Source: CAZJQD01 sp964548165 [NCBI: uncultured bacterium]
GTDB lineage: Bacteria; UBA8481
Assembly: GCA_964548165.1 (NCBI GenBank)
Contig: CAZJQD010000014.1
Span: forward strand, 1-64,000
Direction of reading: 5' to 3'
DNA length: 64,000 nucleotides
In this document: in pieces, positions 52,444-63,917 of the stretch
How the letters are laid out: every line of letters begins with the position of its first letter
Numbering within the stretch: the stretch's first letter is position 1
The notes under the pieces: generated by a model
Told to the model about the DNA's origin: nothing
Databases searched by the model: none
What the model saw: the letters and a program-made list of their open reading frames with translations, nothing else
Position numbers and translations under genes: made by a program

Positions 52444-55400
52444 ATGCGCCTGTTGAATCGCCTTCGCTTCTCCTCGCTCATCCGCCCCTCCGCCGGTATC
52501 GGCGCCGTTCTCGCTCTCCTCGCCTTCTTCTCTCTCTCCTCCTGCGGGAAGACCGCGCGCGTCGTCACCGAGGGCACGGTCTTCCTGGCCGGCCAGCCCG
52601 ACACCATCGAGTTCAAGGACAAGTGGGACGACGGGCGATCGACGGGCGCCAAAGTGGAGGTCGACGGCATCGGGCGCCTCCTCGTCACCGGCATCAACCC
52701 GGAGCAGAGCTACGGGTGCGTGTACACCGATCTGACGGTCGACCTCGATAAGTACGGCGCCATCGAGATCGACGTCGATGGGGTCTCGAAAGGCTGTTAC
52801 ATCCTCCTAGAGGGCGCCTCGTTCGAGCAGGGCTACGTGCCGCTCGGTCCCTCCATCACCAAGCCCGGCACGACCTGGTACGACCTACGCCTCCAGTCGG
52901 GCTACACGCAGGGCCGGCTCCCGGTCCGCCTCCAGCTCGGCGTCACCACCGGCAATCCCGCCGTCAACGCCGCCGGCGAGACCGTCCTGGTCTCGGGACT
53001 CCGCTTCGTCCCCCTCGACGAGACGCCGGACAAGCTCCCCGACGAGTATGTCCTCTTCGGCCGCGGCACCTCCCCCGAGGCCGTCCAGCGATTCGCGCCG
53101 GCCTGGGACGACGGCAAGGCCGCGGGCGCGGACGTCCGCATCGAGGGAGACGCCCTGGTCGTCCAGGGCACGGCCGATCGCGAGCAGTTTGGCGCCACCA
53201 TCGTCAACGCCACCGTCGACCTCGATCGCCAGGGCGCGCTCCGGCTCGAGGTGGCGGACGTCACCAGGCGCGGCTACGTGATCGTGCACAGCCCCGAGCT
53301 CCCGGGCGGCTATGCCCGGGCGACGCCCGAGATCACGGGCGCGGGCACCTACGACTTCGACCTGCGTCGCCTCATGGGCCGCGGCGGCAGGGCGCAGATG
53401 AAGATCCTCGTCGGCGTCTCGGCGTTCGGTTCCGCGCCCAACGCGCTGGAGCAACGCCTCCGGCTCACGCGCGCCGCGCTCGTCCCGCCGCCCGTTCGCC
53501 GGATCGAGGCCGTCCGCCGCGTGGCGATGCGCGCCTCCGAGGCCGCGCCACCGCCGCCCGCCGGTTCTCCCTGGCCCGATCCCCTCGAGGCCGTTCCCGT
53601 TCGCGCGCCGCTTGCCGGCATCGAATCCTCCGACGGTGGCGCCACGCCCTCGATCCTCGATCGCGGCGATCGCATCATCCTCACGGGCGGTCACACCGAG
53701 GTCACGCTCGCGCGCGCCGACGGTCGCATCCTCTCGATCCGCGACCTGCGAAGCGGAGGCCCCGTCGGCTCCGCCCGCGCGCTCTTCTCCATCGAGACGA
53801 TCGAGGGCGGCATCATCAACGCCAGCGACGCGGTCGCGGCAGGCGCCGGCGCCGCGGGCGCACGCCTCACCATCGAACCCCGGCCTGGCGCAGCAAGCGT
53901 CCTCCTGCGCTATGCCTTCAACGGCTACGGCGTCGACGTGACGGCCACCGCCGAGAAGACAGGCGTCTCGTTCTCCGCCGCCGTGCAGACGCATGGCGCC
54001 ACGGTCCGCGGGCTCTCGATCCCCGACCGCCTCGCGTTCCCGATCGCGGGGCTCCAGGAGGTCGTCACGCCGCGTTACCTCGGCGTCGGGCTCGGTCCCG
54101 GCTTCTTCCGCGAACAGCGCACCACCACGCTCCCCTACCCCGCCGCCTTCTCTGATCTCCTCCACGTCCGTTCTGATCGCGGTTCTCTCTCCATCCTCGG
54201 CGCGGGCCTCAGCTCGGAACCCGGCGGGCAGGGCAATCGGATGCGCTACACCGGCAAGGGCATCTCCGGCGACTCCTGGGCCGGACTCCGCCCCGTCACC
54301 CTGACGGTCTCCGGCGAGGGCGACCAGGGACTCATCACGCGTCTCATCCCCGCGCGCCTCGCTCCCGCCCAGTCCCTCGACTGCGGGCGCGTCCTCTTCG
54401 CGGCCGGGCTCCCGCTGACAGGCGCCACCGCGCTCTACCGCCGCAACCTCTGGCCGGTCGATCCCCCCTCGCTCGCGACGCGGCTCGGCGCCGCCCGCTT
54501 CACGCGCTACGCCGAGGCCTCGCTCGTGAAGTTCGACTTCGGCAACTATCCCGGCATCGAGCGCGTCCTCCAGGATCTCGAGACCTTGACGCCCGGCGTG
54601 CTCCTCCACCCCGTCACCTACTGGCCCCAGGGCTTCGATCGCCACTACCCGGACTTCTTCCCCGCCGACGCGCGGTTCCGCGGCGACGAGGGTCTCAAGC
54701 AGGTGACCGAGGTCGCGCACCGCCGGAACATGCTCGTCGTGCCCTACGTCAACCCGACGTGGTGGACGCCGTCGCCATCCACCGACCGCGTCGGCGTCGA
54801 GAACTTCGCGATCCGCGACGAGAAGGGCCAGATCCACAAGGACATCTACGGCGAGAACTACGGCTGGATCGCTTCGCCGTGGTCGCAGGACGTCCGCGCG
54901 GTCCGGCGCACCCTTCACGGCACCATCCGGCAGACGCTGGGCATGGACGGCGTCTTCGAGGATCAGATCGGGGCCCGCGACTGGCGGGACGACCTCTCGG
55001 TGCATGCGCCCGCGCCGCTGTCGTACGCGGAAGGGATGAGAAGCTGGGCGGCGGAGAACCCCCTGGACTCGATCCTGATGACCGAGAATGGCTTCGATGC
55101 GATCGCCCCGTTCGAGCACGGGCTCTGCGGCATGTGGCACATCCACTCGTGGCCGGACGGCGGCGGCTTCGATGACCGCTTCGGGCGAGGAAACTGGCGC
55201 GTCGTGCCCGTCGCCTCCTGGGTGGCGCGCGACCTCGCGGACTTCATGCACCACGATCTCGCCGTGGAGGTTCGCACCGACAACGATCGCAAGCTCTCCT
55301 GGAACCTCGCCTTCGGCTTCAAGCTCTTCCAGATCCTCTACAACAACCTCCCGCTCCAGCAGGGCCAGTGGATCCTCATCAACCAGGTCTTCCAGCGGGA

Positions 55401-57684
55401 ACTGCTGGCGCTGACAACGGGCAAGAAGCTCATCGAGTGGTCCGAGCCCGCGGCCGGATCGACGGGACCGACCTGGACACGCTACGAGGGCGGCGTCGGC
55501 GTACTGGCCAACCTCCGTGGCACCGCGCCCATCGAGCTCGCCTCGGCCTCGATCCCGGTCGGCGGCGCGCTGGCCGGCGACGGCCGCGTGGTCGGCGGCA
55601 CGTTGACGCGGCTCGGTGACTTCGAGTTCGGCGGGGCCAGGCACCTCGTCCTCAAGCGCGGTCCGGGCCAGGTCGACCTCATCGCTCCGGATCGCGTCCG
55701 CGAGCTGATGGCTATTCCCCGGGACGCGGCCTGGACCGAGGACGCGGGCATCCGGGTCACCGCCGTGATGGGCGAGGCGGAGGCGCCCATCCCCTACGCG
55801 CTCACCGATCGCGCCGTCATCTTTCTCCATCGTCCCGCGATCGCGGGCGAGGCGCGCTACCGCGTCCGCAGCGAGACCGCGGGCTGGGACGTGCGCCTGA
55901 GGGGCACCGACGAAAACGTCATCGCGGGCGGCGCCGCTCGCGTGCGCCTCCACCTGGGCGCTCTCGGCCGCGACACCCTCAGCGTCTCGGCGCTCGAGCT
56001 CACCGCGCACGGCGTCAGCACGCATGGGCCCCTGCCGGAGCTGGCGGGCGGATCGAGCGCGGGGATGGAGGCCATCAATTTGCAACTGGGCGGTGGCCGC
56101 GGCGCCGTCCTCGATTACGTCGTGGATGTCCCTCCCGATTTCGCGCGCGACGAGCGGCTCTGGGTCTCGGCGCGCATCCGGACCAACCACGGCGAGAAGA
56201 TCGTCGCCACGCTCGTGGCGGTCACGCCCGGCTTCGAGCTCTCGGTCGACGCGCCTGCCGTCGTGGCGCGCCAACTGCCCGCGACCGCCCGCCTCACGCT
56301 CCAGAACCGCATGCCCCAGGACGCGCGCGGCTCGCTCGTCCTCCTCGTCGACGGCGAACCCGTGGAGAATTCGGGCACGGATACGCCCCAGACCATAGCG
56401 GCCGGGAGCACGTGGTCGCCCGAGGTCTCCATTCCAGGTCTCGAGGAAGGCGATCACGTCCTCGTCGCGCGCTTCACCACCGAGACCGGCTTCATCGTGC
56501 TCTCGGCGCCCGTGCGCGTGCGCGCGGTGCGTCCGCTCGTCGTCCGCGATCTCGACGGGCGAAACCTCATCCCCGCCGCGGGCATGACCGTTCACCTCAA
56601 GTGCGTGGCGCCGGCCGGCCGCTCATGGTCGGGGGTCGCCGACCTGACGATGACGGGCGGCTGGACGGTCACTCCCGCGCGCGTCAACGTCACCGTGCCG
56701 GCGGGAGGCGAAGTGCGCGTACCTGTCCGGATCACGCCCGGCGGCAATCCGGAAGCGATCGTTCACGTCCGTCTCGGCGGCGCGGACGGTGTCGACTCGT
56801 TCGCGGAACCAATGAAGCGCATTGATGACAATCCCGCGATCCTGCGCGGCGATCTCAACGGCGACGGCCTGGAGGAGATCGCCTTCGGACACCGGGGACT
56901 GGAGGCCCAGTGCGCGGTCGCGCTCGGCGGAAGAATCCTCTTCCTCTCGGGCGAAGACGGCGTCAACCAGCTCTTCCTCCCCTACCCGGCGGTGACGCGC
57001 CCCGCGGATCCGAAGGCGTGGGCCGAGTACGGCGGCATCAACGACTGGTGGCCCGAGGGATGGCCCGGAGACGTCTGGAACACGACCTGGTCGGTGGAGG
57101 CCGCGCTCATCCGGGACGGCGCCGCGCGCGTCGTCCTCACCAGCCGCGGCGGCGTCAACCTCGCGATCAAGCGCACCTTCCGCATCGCGCCGGGCTCGCC
57201 CCTCCTCGCCGTTGACTACGAGATCGCCAACAATGGATCGGCGGAGGCCAACCATGTCTGGGCCGCGCACCCCGACGTCGCTGTCGGCGGGAGCGCGGGT
57301 GAGGAGGATCGCGTCGTCGTGCCGACCGCGGCCGGGATCACCATCCACGACTATCGCCCCAAGCTTGCCAAGACCTCCTTCACCCCGCAGGCCGGCTGGG
57401 CGGCCGCCGTCGACCGGCGGTCAGGCCACGTCCTGGGCATCGTCTTCGAGCCGGGTTCCCTCTCGGAAGTGGGCATGTGGGAGGGAGTCGGCTTCTTCAC
57501 GCTGGAGCCCATCCGCGCCAGCTCCGTCCTGCCCCCGCAGGCGCGCGAGTTCTTCTCGATCGGGTACGCAGTCGGCAAGGGCGATCCCGAGCAGCTCGGC
57601 CCCCAATGGGCGGCGCTGCTAAGCGGAAATGCGACGAGTGCACCGGCGACGCCGGCGACACAGCAGAACAGGAGCGCGCGATGA
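52444..57684 (+). CDS. Giant surface lipoprotein with two binding-like domains and a glycosidase-like barrel
   Basis: 1746 residues. Lipobox FFSLSSCGK (Cys34). Two related jelly-roll domains follow (about 45-185 and 195-345; WDDGRSTGAKVEV and WDDGKAAGADVRI mark their starts), then an Ala/Pro linker and a beta-sandwich (about 400-690). The TIM barrel starts near residue 694; Asp840 in DGVFEDQIGARDW and Glu881 in SILMTENGFDAI align with Asp443 and Glu492 of the cytosolic relative. C-terminal Ig/NEW3-like domains (VAPAGRSWSGVADLTMTGGW region) and a lectin-like end complete it. It probably cleaves or binds the polymer at the cell surface before import. Its 3' end overlaps the next gene. Confidence 0.75.
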   Translation: MRLLNRLRFSSLIRPSAGIGAVLALLAFFSLSSCGKTARVVTEGTVFLAGQPDTIEFKDKWDDGRSTGAKVEVDGIGRLLVTGINPEQSYGCVYTDLTVDLDKYGAIEIDVDGVSKGCYILLEGASFEQGYVPLGPSITKPGTTWYDLRLQSGYTQGRLPVRLQLGVTTGNPAVNAAGETVLVSGLRFVPLDETPDKLPDEYVLFGRGTSPEAVQRFAPAWDDGKAAGADVRIEGDALVVQGTADREQFGATIVNATVDLDRQGALRLEVADVTRRGYVIVHSPELPGGYARATPEITGAGTYDFDLRRLMGRGGRAQMKILVGVSAFGSAPNALEQRLRLTRAALVPPPVRRIEAVRRVAMRASEAAPPPPAGSPWPDPLEAVPVRAPLAGIESSDGGATPSILDRGDRIILTGGHTEVTLARADGRILSIRDLRSGGPVGSARALFSIETIEGGIINASDAVAAGAGAAGARLTIEPRPGAASVLLRYAFNGYGVDVTATAEKTGVSFSAAVQTHGATVRGLSIPDRLAFPIAGLQEVVTPRYLGVGLGPGFFREQRTTTLPYPAAFSDLLHVRSDRGSLSILGAGLSSEPGGQGNRMRYTGKGISGDSWAGLRPVTLTVSGEGDQGLITRLIPARLAPAQSLDCGRVLFAAGLPLTGATALYRRNLWPVDPPSLATRLGAARFTRYAEASLVKFDFGNYPGIERVLQDLETLTPGVLLHPVTYWPQGFDRHYPDFFPADARFRGDEGLKQVTEVAHRRNMLVVPYVNPTWWTPSPSTDRVGVENFAIRDEKGQIHKDIYGENYGWIASPWSQDVRAVRRTLHGTIRQTLGMDGVFEDQIGARDWRDDLSVHAPAPLSYAEGMRSWAAENPLDSILMTENGFDAIAPFEHGLCGMWHIHSWPDGGGFDDRFGRGNWRVVPVASWVARDLADFMHHDLAVEVRTDNDRKLSWNLAFGFKLFQILYNNLPLQQGQWILINQVFQRELLALTTGKKLIEWSEPAAGSTGPTWTRYEGGVGVLANLRGTAPIELASASIPVGGALAGDGRVVGGTLTRLGDFEFGGARHLVLKRGPGQVDLIAPDRVRELMAIPRDAAWTEDAGIRVTAVMGEAEAPIPYALTDRAVIFLHRPAIAGEARYRVRSETAGWDVRLRGTDENVIAGGAARVRLHLGALGRDTLSVSALELTAHGVSTHGPLPELAGGSSAGMEAINLQLGGGRGAVLDYVVDVPPDFARDERLWVSARIRTNHGEKIVATLVAVTPGFELSVDAPAVVARQLPATARLTLQNRMPQDARGSLVLLVDGEPVENSGTDTPQTIAAGSTWSPEVSIPGLEEGDHVLVARFTTETGFIVLSAPVRVRAVRPLVVRDLDGRNLIPAAGMTVHLKCVAPAGRSWSGVADLTMTGGWTVTPARVNVTVPAGGEVRVPVRITPGGNPEAIVHVRLGGADGVDSFAEPMKRIDDNPAILRGDLNGDGLEEIAFGHRGLEAQCAVALGGRILFLSGEDGVNQLFLPYPAVTRPADPKAWAEYGGINDWWPEGWPGDVWNTTWSVEAALIRDGAARVVLTSRGGVNLAIKRTFRIAPGSPLLAVDYEIANNGSAEANHVWAAHPDVAVGGSAGEEDRVVVPTAAGITIHDYRPKLAKTSFTPQAGWAAAVDRRSGHVLGIVFEPGSLSEVGMWEGVGFFTLEPIRASSVLPPQAREFFSIGYAVGKGDPEQLGPQWAALLSGNATSAPATPATQQNRSAR

Positions 57685-58577
57685 AACTCAGCGGGAGCGT
57701 AGGGATTCTCTACGACGAGAACGAGCACTTCCTGCGGTCGGATGTCTTCTGCGCCCCGATCGCAACGGCGATCGAGGCCGCTCTCCAGGGCCACGGCCTC
57801 ACGCCCGTGCTCCTTGATCCCCCGTCCGCAACAGCATGGGCGGATCCGGCGTCGCCATCGACCGCCGAGGCCGCGGGCGGCGCGCCAAGCCCCTTGAAGG
57901 GCATCCTCTACCTCGCGGCCAAGAACCTGGAGCTGGCGCGCGCACTGCGTCAGCGCGTCCCGCTCGTCCTCGTCCTGCCGGACTGTGAACCCGAGCCTCC
58001 ATCGCTTGTCGTCGACGATGAGCAGATCGGGATCCTGGCCGCGCGCACGCTCCTTCGGGCGGGCCGAAGACGACTCATCGTCGTCGGTGGCGTGGAAGAG
58101 AATGGATTCATGCAGTTGCCCTACCAGCGTCGCGTCGACGGCTTCATCGCCACGGCGACGGCGGCGGGAGCAGCGGCCGAGCTGGTGACGTCGACGTTCA
58201 CGCACGTGGCGGGATCGACGGGCGGCACCGCCTCGCGCCCCGTCGGCGAGATCGCGGCTCTGAAGATCCTCGAGCGCGAGGAGCGGCCGGACGGCGTCTT
58301 CGCGGTCAATGACTGGATCGCGGCTGAGATCGCGGAATGGTTCGCCGAGTCGGGGATCGAGGTTCCGGCGCGGATCGCCGTCATCGGCGCCGACAACCTG
58401 CCTCTGAGAAGCGCCACCGCGCTCTCGACCATCCACGTGCCCAAGGCCGTCATCGCCACGCGGGCCGTGGAGACCCTCTGCGCGCTTCTTGAAAAGAGTT
58501 CCGGTCCGGTCGAAGCGATCAAGTTGGAGCCGAAGTTTCTCGCTCGCGAAACGACACCGGCCGGCGTCCACCCGTGA
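57681..58577 (+). CDS. HTH-less LacI-like effector-binding protein
   Basis: 298 residues, cytosolic. It starts directly with GSVGILYDENEHFLRSDVFC, the first strand of a LacI effector domain. The rest follows the LacI regulator at 49114 closely: KGILYLAAKNLELARAL against DGVLYLAAKSAPALDYL, then LVLVLPD, LLRAGRRRLIVVGG, FAVNDWIAAEIAEWFAESG and RIAVIGADNLPL. No helix-turn-helix precedes it; the upstream bases encode the giant lipoprotein's C terminus in another frame, and the ATG overlaps that stop (ATGA). So this is an intact gene, not a truncation. It may sense sugar or pair with the full-length regulator. Confidence 0.88.
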   Translation: MKLSGSVGILYDENEHFLRSDVFCAPIATAIEAALQGHGLTPVLLDPPSATAWADPASPSTAEAAGGAPSPLKGILYLAAKNLELARALRQRVPLVLVLPDCEPEPPSLVVDDEQIGILAARTLLRAGRRRLIVVGGVEENGFMQLPYQRRVDGFIATATAAGAAAELVTSTFTHVAGSTGGTASRPVGEIAALKILEREERPDGVFAVNDWIAAEIAEWFAESGIEVPARIAVIGADNLPLRSATALSTIHVPKAVIATRAVETLCALLEKSSGPVEAIKLEPKFLARETTPAGVHP

Positions 58578-59584
58578 CGGCGCCCGGCACGTCGCAGGGC
58601 GCGCCCAGCGCGGGCGTTGGTCCCGCTCCGGGCGCGCCGGCGAGTCCGTTGCCGGCCGCGCACGCAAAATCGGCCTTCTCCCAGGGGTGGCTCGTCGCTG
58701 TCAAAGAGCGCGCCTACGGGCCATATCCTCTCGATCAGCTCTCGGGCTTTCTCGCGGCAGGATCCTGGGTCTTTCATCCCGGCATCGAGGACTGGCGGAT
58801 CGCGGGCGACGTCGAGGTCCTGAAAAAGACGCTGGCTCTAAGGGCCGACCAGGAGCCGGAGTGGTGGTTCCAACTGAAGGGCCACCGCGAGCAAGGGCCA
58901 TACTCGCGCCTCGCGATGCTCCGCATGGTGAAGGACCACGCGATCACGCGCGACACGATGATCCGCCACATAACCTGGAGCCAGGCCCTGCCCATCCTCG
59001 AGACCCCCCTGGCCGAGAGCATGGAGGGCGACGACACCCTCCACCCCTTCCGGCAGACACGCTTCACGAAGCACGAGGTGAAGAGCGCGCCGAGGCAGGC
59101 ATTTTCCTGGAAGATCGACACGAAGGAGGTCCCCACCTGGTTCATCGCCGCGTCGCTCGTCGTCGGAACCCTCTTCTTCGGCGCCCTCACCTGGTGGACG
59201 ACGACGCAGAGACCGGCCGTGAACCCCGCCTACAAGAACGCGGACCGCATCGTCCCGGAGGAAGCGAGCCTCACCCTGCAGAGCGGCACATCCGCCACCC
59301 GCTCCCTGAGAGTCATCAAGACCGACAACGCCGGCCGCCAGATCCAGAACGACGCATCGGCCATACAGGGCGGCCTCGTCCCCGTCATCGACGGCAAGCC
59401 CGCTCTCCCAGGAACCCCCGCAAGCGGGACCCAGCCCCACGGCCGCCTCGTCCAGTTCCCGTCCCACTTCCGTGACGGCACCGCCGAGGTCATCCTCGCC
59501 CCCGCCTCAACGAAGTCCGAGGACGTCCTCGTGCTCACCCAGCCCGGCCTGGCCCCGGTGATGGTTCCGATCCGCTACGAGTAG
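58574..59584 (+). CDS. Membrane protein with two GYF_2 domains
   Basis: 336 residues; GTG start overlaps the previous stop (GTGA). A Pro/Ala-rich lead is followed by GYF_2 domain 1 (about 37-85; WLVAVKERAYGPYPLDQLSG, IEDWRIAGDVE) and domain 2 (about 97-145; EWWFQLKGHREQGPYSRLAM). A membrane helix (WFIAASLVVGTLFFGALTWW, about 190-210) leads to a beta-rich C-terminal domain outside or in the periplasm (LVQFPSHFRDGTAEVILAP). GYF-type domains bind proline-rich peptides. Last gene of the utilisation operon; a scaffold for the system is possible but unproven. Confidence 0.78.
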   Translation: MTAPGTSQGAPSAGVGPAPGAPASPLPAAHAKSAFSQGWLVAVKERAYGPYPLDQLSGFLAAGSWVFHPGIEDWRIAGDVEVLKKTLALRADQEPEWWFQLKGHREQGPYSRLAMLRMVKDHAITRDTMIRHITWSQALPILETPLAESMEGDDTLHPFRQTRFTKHEVKSAPRQAFSWKIDTKEVPTWFIAASLVVGTLFFGALTWWTTTQRPAVNPAYKNADRIVPEEASLTLQSGTSATRSLRVIKTDNAGRQIQNDASAIQGGLVPVIDGKPALPGTPASGTQPHGRLVQFPSHFRDGTAEVILAPASTKSEDVLVLTQPGLAPVMVPIRYE

Positions 59585-59592
59585 CGGGCGGC

Positions 59593-61019
<1,427 letters not shown>

Positions 61020-61023
<4 letters not shown>

Positions 61024-62648
61024 GGGGCCGAGCCACCGCGAGCGCCTTCATCCCGAGGGTCTGCGGCACCAGGACCGCCGCTGACAATATGTTCGCCGGC
61101 CACGACACCGTCGTCGCCGACAACCTGTTTGTCGCCGACAACCTGTTCGTCGCCGATATCGCGTTCGACAACGACGCGATCACGACCGCCTTCCTTCGCG
61201 CGGTACAGCGCCGCGTCCGCGCGCTTCAATAAGGCCGCCGCCAGGACCGCGAAGTTTGTATCCACTGCGCCCGCAGTCTCCCCTCCGCTTCTCTTCAAGG
61301 ACCGGATGCCGGCCACTCCGATCGAGGCCGTGAGCGGTCGCCCGTCCGGGCGCTGGACGCTGGTGCGGATCTTCTGCCGCACGTCCTCGGCGACCGCGTG
61401 CGCGTCCTCGGGGCCGCAACCTGGCAGGAGCACGGCAAACTCCTCGCCCCCGATCCGACCCACCTTCGCAAAGATGGGCAAGGCCGCGCGCAACGTCTCC
61501 GCGGTCTGTCGCAAGGCCTCGTCGCCGGCCGCGTGCCCAAACTCGTCGTTGAGGCTCTTGAACTTGTCGAGGTCGAGAATGAAGACGCCCAGGGGATGGT
61601 CATAGCGGCGGGCGCGGCTCAGCTCCATCTCGAACGCCTCGTCGAAGGGGCCGCGCAGGAGGAATCTCGTGAGCCCGTCCTCGGTGGCGAGCCGCCGGGT
61701 CTCCTCCATGTACTCCGCGTTGGCGAGCGCAAGGCCGGCGGGGATCGTGAAGTGATCGAGCAGTCGCAGATCCTCGATGCCGAACTGGTCGGGCTCCGGG
61801 TGCGCGGCAACGAGGACGGCTCGACCGTGAAGCCCGGTCTTCAGGAGTACGGCTATCAGGGATCCGCGGCCAGGAGCCGACGGCGTATTCACGGCCTCGG
61901 CGCTCGCGTCATGGATGATGAGCGGCCTGTTCCGCGCCAGCACTTGCCGAACGAAGCGACGGAGACTGGTGGCGTCCATGGAGGCGATCGCGGCGTCCTC
62001 ACCGCCGGCACTGGCAAGCGGCTCGACCCTCGGCTCACCGGCGCCATCATCGGCCATGAGCAGGATCGTCCCCCTGCCCAGCGCCTCGCGGACGAGTCCC
62101 GTGATCCGCTCCGCGACCTCCCGCGGACCGCCCTCGCCCTGGAGTCTCTGGACAGCGGCCGTCAGCCGGCGCTCGGCGTCCAGGCGTCGCGCCAGGGCGG
62201 CGGCGCGCCCGTCGGCCTGGGCCGCGGCGCTGACCAGCGAATGGATCTCCTCCTCCGACTCCCTGAGCATGAGGCCGCGGTAGACGTGAGCGGCGCGGAG
62301 CGCGGTACGGGCCTCTGCGGCGGAAGCGATAAGCGCCACGGAAAGGAGCAGCTGGACGAAGATGCCGAGCTTGTCGTAGAGCGGAAGGGCGGCGGCGGCG
62401 GGAACCGCGAGCGCGATGGCGACCGCGAAGAGAATGCCTCCCGCTCCTCCACCCCAGGCGAACGCGGCCACGAGCGCGGGCACGACGGCCAGCGCGACGC
62501 GCACCGTCGCCGGGGTTCCCAGGAGAACGGGGGCCGCGACGAGGCAGAGAACGACGGGCAACAGGAGGATGGTTCCGAGCGCGGAGACGCCGACACGCTC
62601 ATCCTCGAGCTCCAGGAGGAGATCGATCCCGCCGCGCTTGACACTCAC
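61020..62648 (-). CDS. Membrane diguanylate cyclase (GGDEF), no I-site
   Basis: 542 residues. Membrane helices near the start (ALGTILLLPVVLCLVAAPVLL, ALAVVPALVAAFAW, LGIFVQLLLSVALIAS), a coiled segment, a GAF-like domain (about 180-315) and a GGDEF domain with FILDLDKFKSLNDEFGHAAGD and RIGGEEFAVLLPG. The segment before GGEEF (ALPIFAKVG) lacks RxxD, so product inhibition is unlikely. A polar tail carries repeats of VVGD(K/D). The stop overlaps the next cyclase's ATG (ATGA). The two proteins may work as a pair. Confidence 0.93.
61113..61166. repeat. 18-bp tandem repeat, three copies, in cyclase tail
   Basis: Units start GTCGCCGACAACCTGTT; the third is diverged. In frame, giving six-residue repeats (QVVGDK-like) in the C-terminal tail. 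Confidence 0.85.
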
Positions 62649-62670
62649 GTTCGGCCCCCCGACCCTTCGC

Positions 62671-63774
<1,104 letters not shown>

Positions 63775-63841
63775 GGACCGCTCCCCGGCGCCGCGGGATT
63801 CATTCACGCGCGCCCTCCGCGTGCTTCCCGCCGCCAGCCTC

Positions 63842-63871
63842 ATTCTCGCCCAGGACACCCGGAAGTGTCAA
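63842..63871 (-). promoter_or_regulatory. Promoter of the MalK-type ATPase gene
   Basis: On the minus strand consensus TTGACA (63871-63866) and GAGAAT (63847-63842) are spaced 18 bp. Leader about 60 nt. Confidence 0.6.
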
Positions 63872-63894
63872 GGGCTCTATCGGCTATTTAGATT

Positions 63895-63917
63895 GATAAT
63901 GCGTATTATCTTACGCA
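63895..63917. promoter_or_regulatory. LacI-type operator, copy 3, with a nested inverted repeat
   Basis: GATAATGCGTATTATC (63895-63910) shares the CG-centred AAT(A/G)CG core with copies 1 and 2. It overlaps a perfect inverted repeat, TGCGTA and TACGCA around six bases (63900-63917). It lies upstream of the -35 box, centred near -67. The rest of the sequence to the window end holds no gene I can support. Confidence 0.6.

Noticed and set aside
52885-56595. A 1236-codon open frame on the minus strand
   Set aside because: It lies wholly inside the giant lipoprotein gene, is antisense, rich in Arg/Gly/Asp without any domain, and reflects high GC at third codon positions.
57477-57680. Upstream in-frame extension of the HTH-less LacI-like gene
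   Set aside because: Encodes an Arg/Pro-rich stretch without HTH, overlaps the lipoprotein coding sequence, and the ATGA junction at 57681 is a better start.
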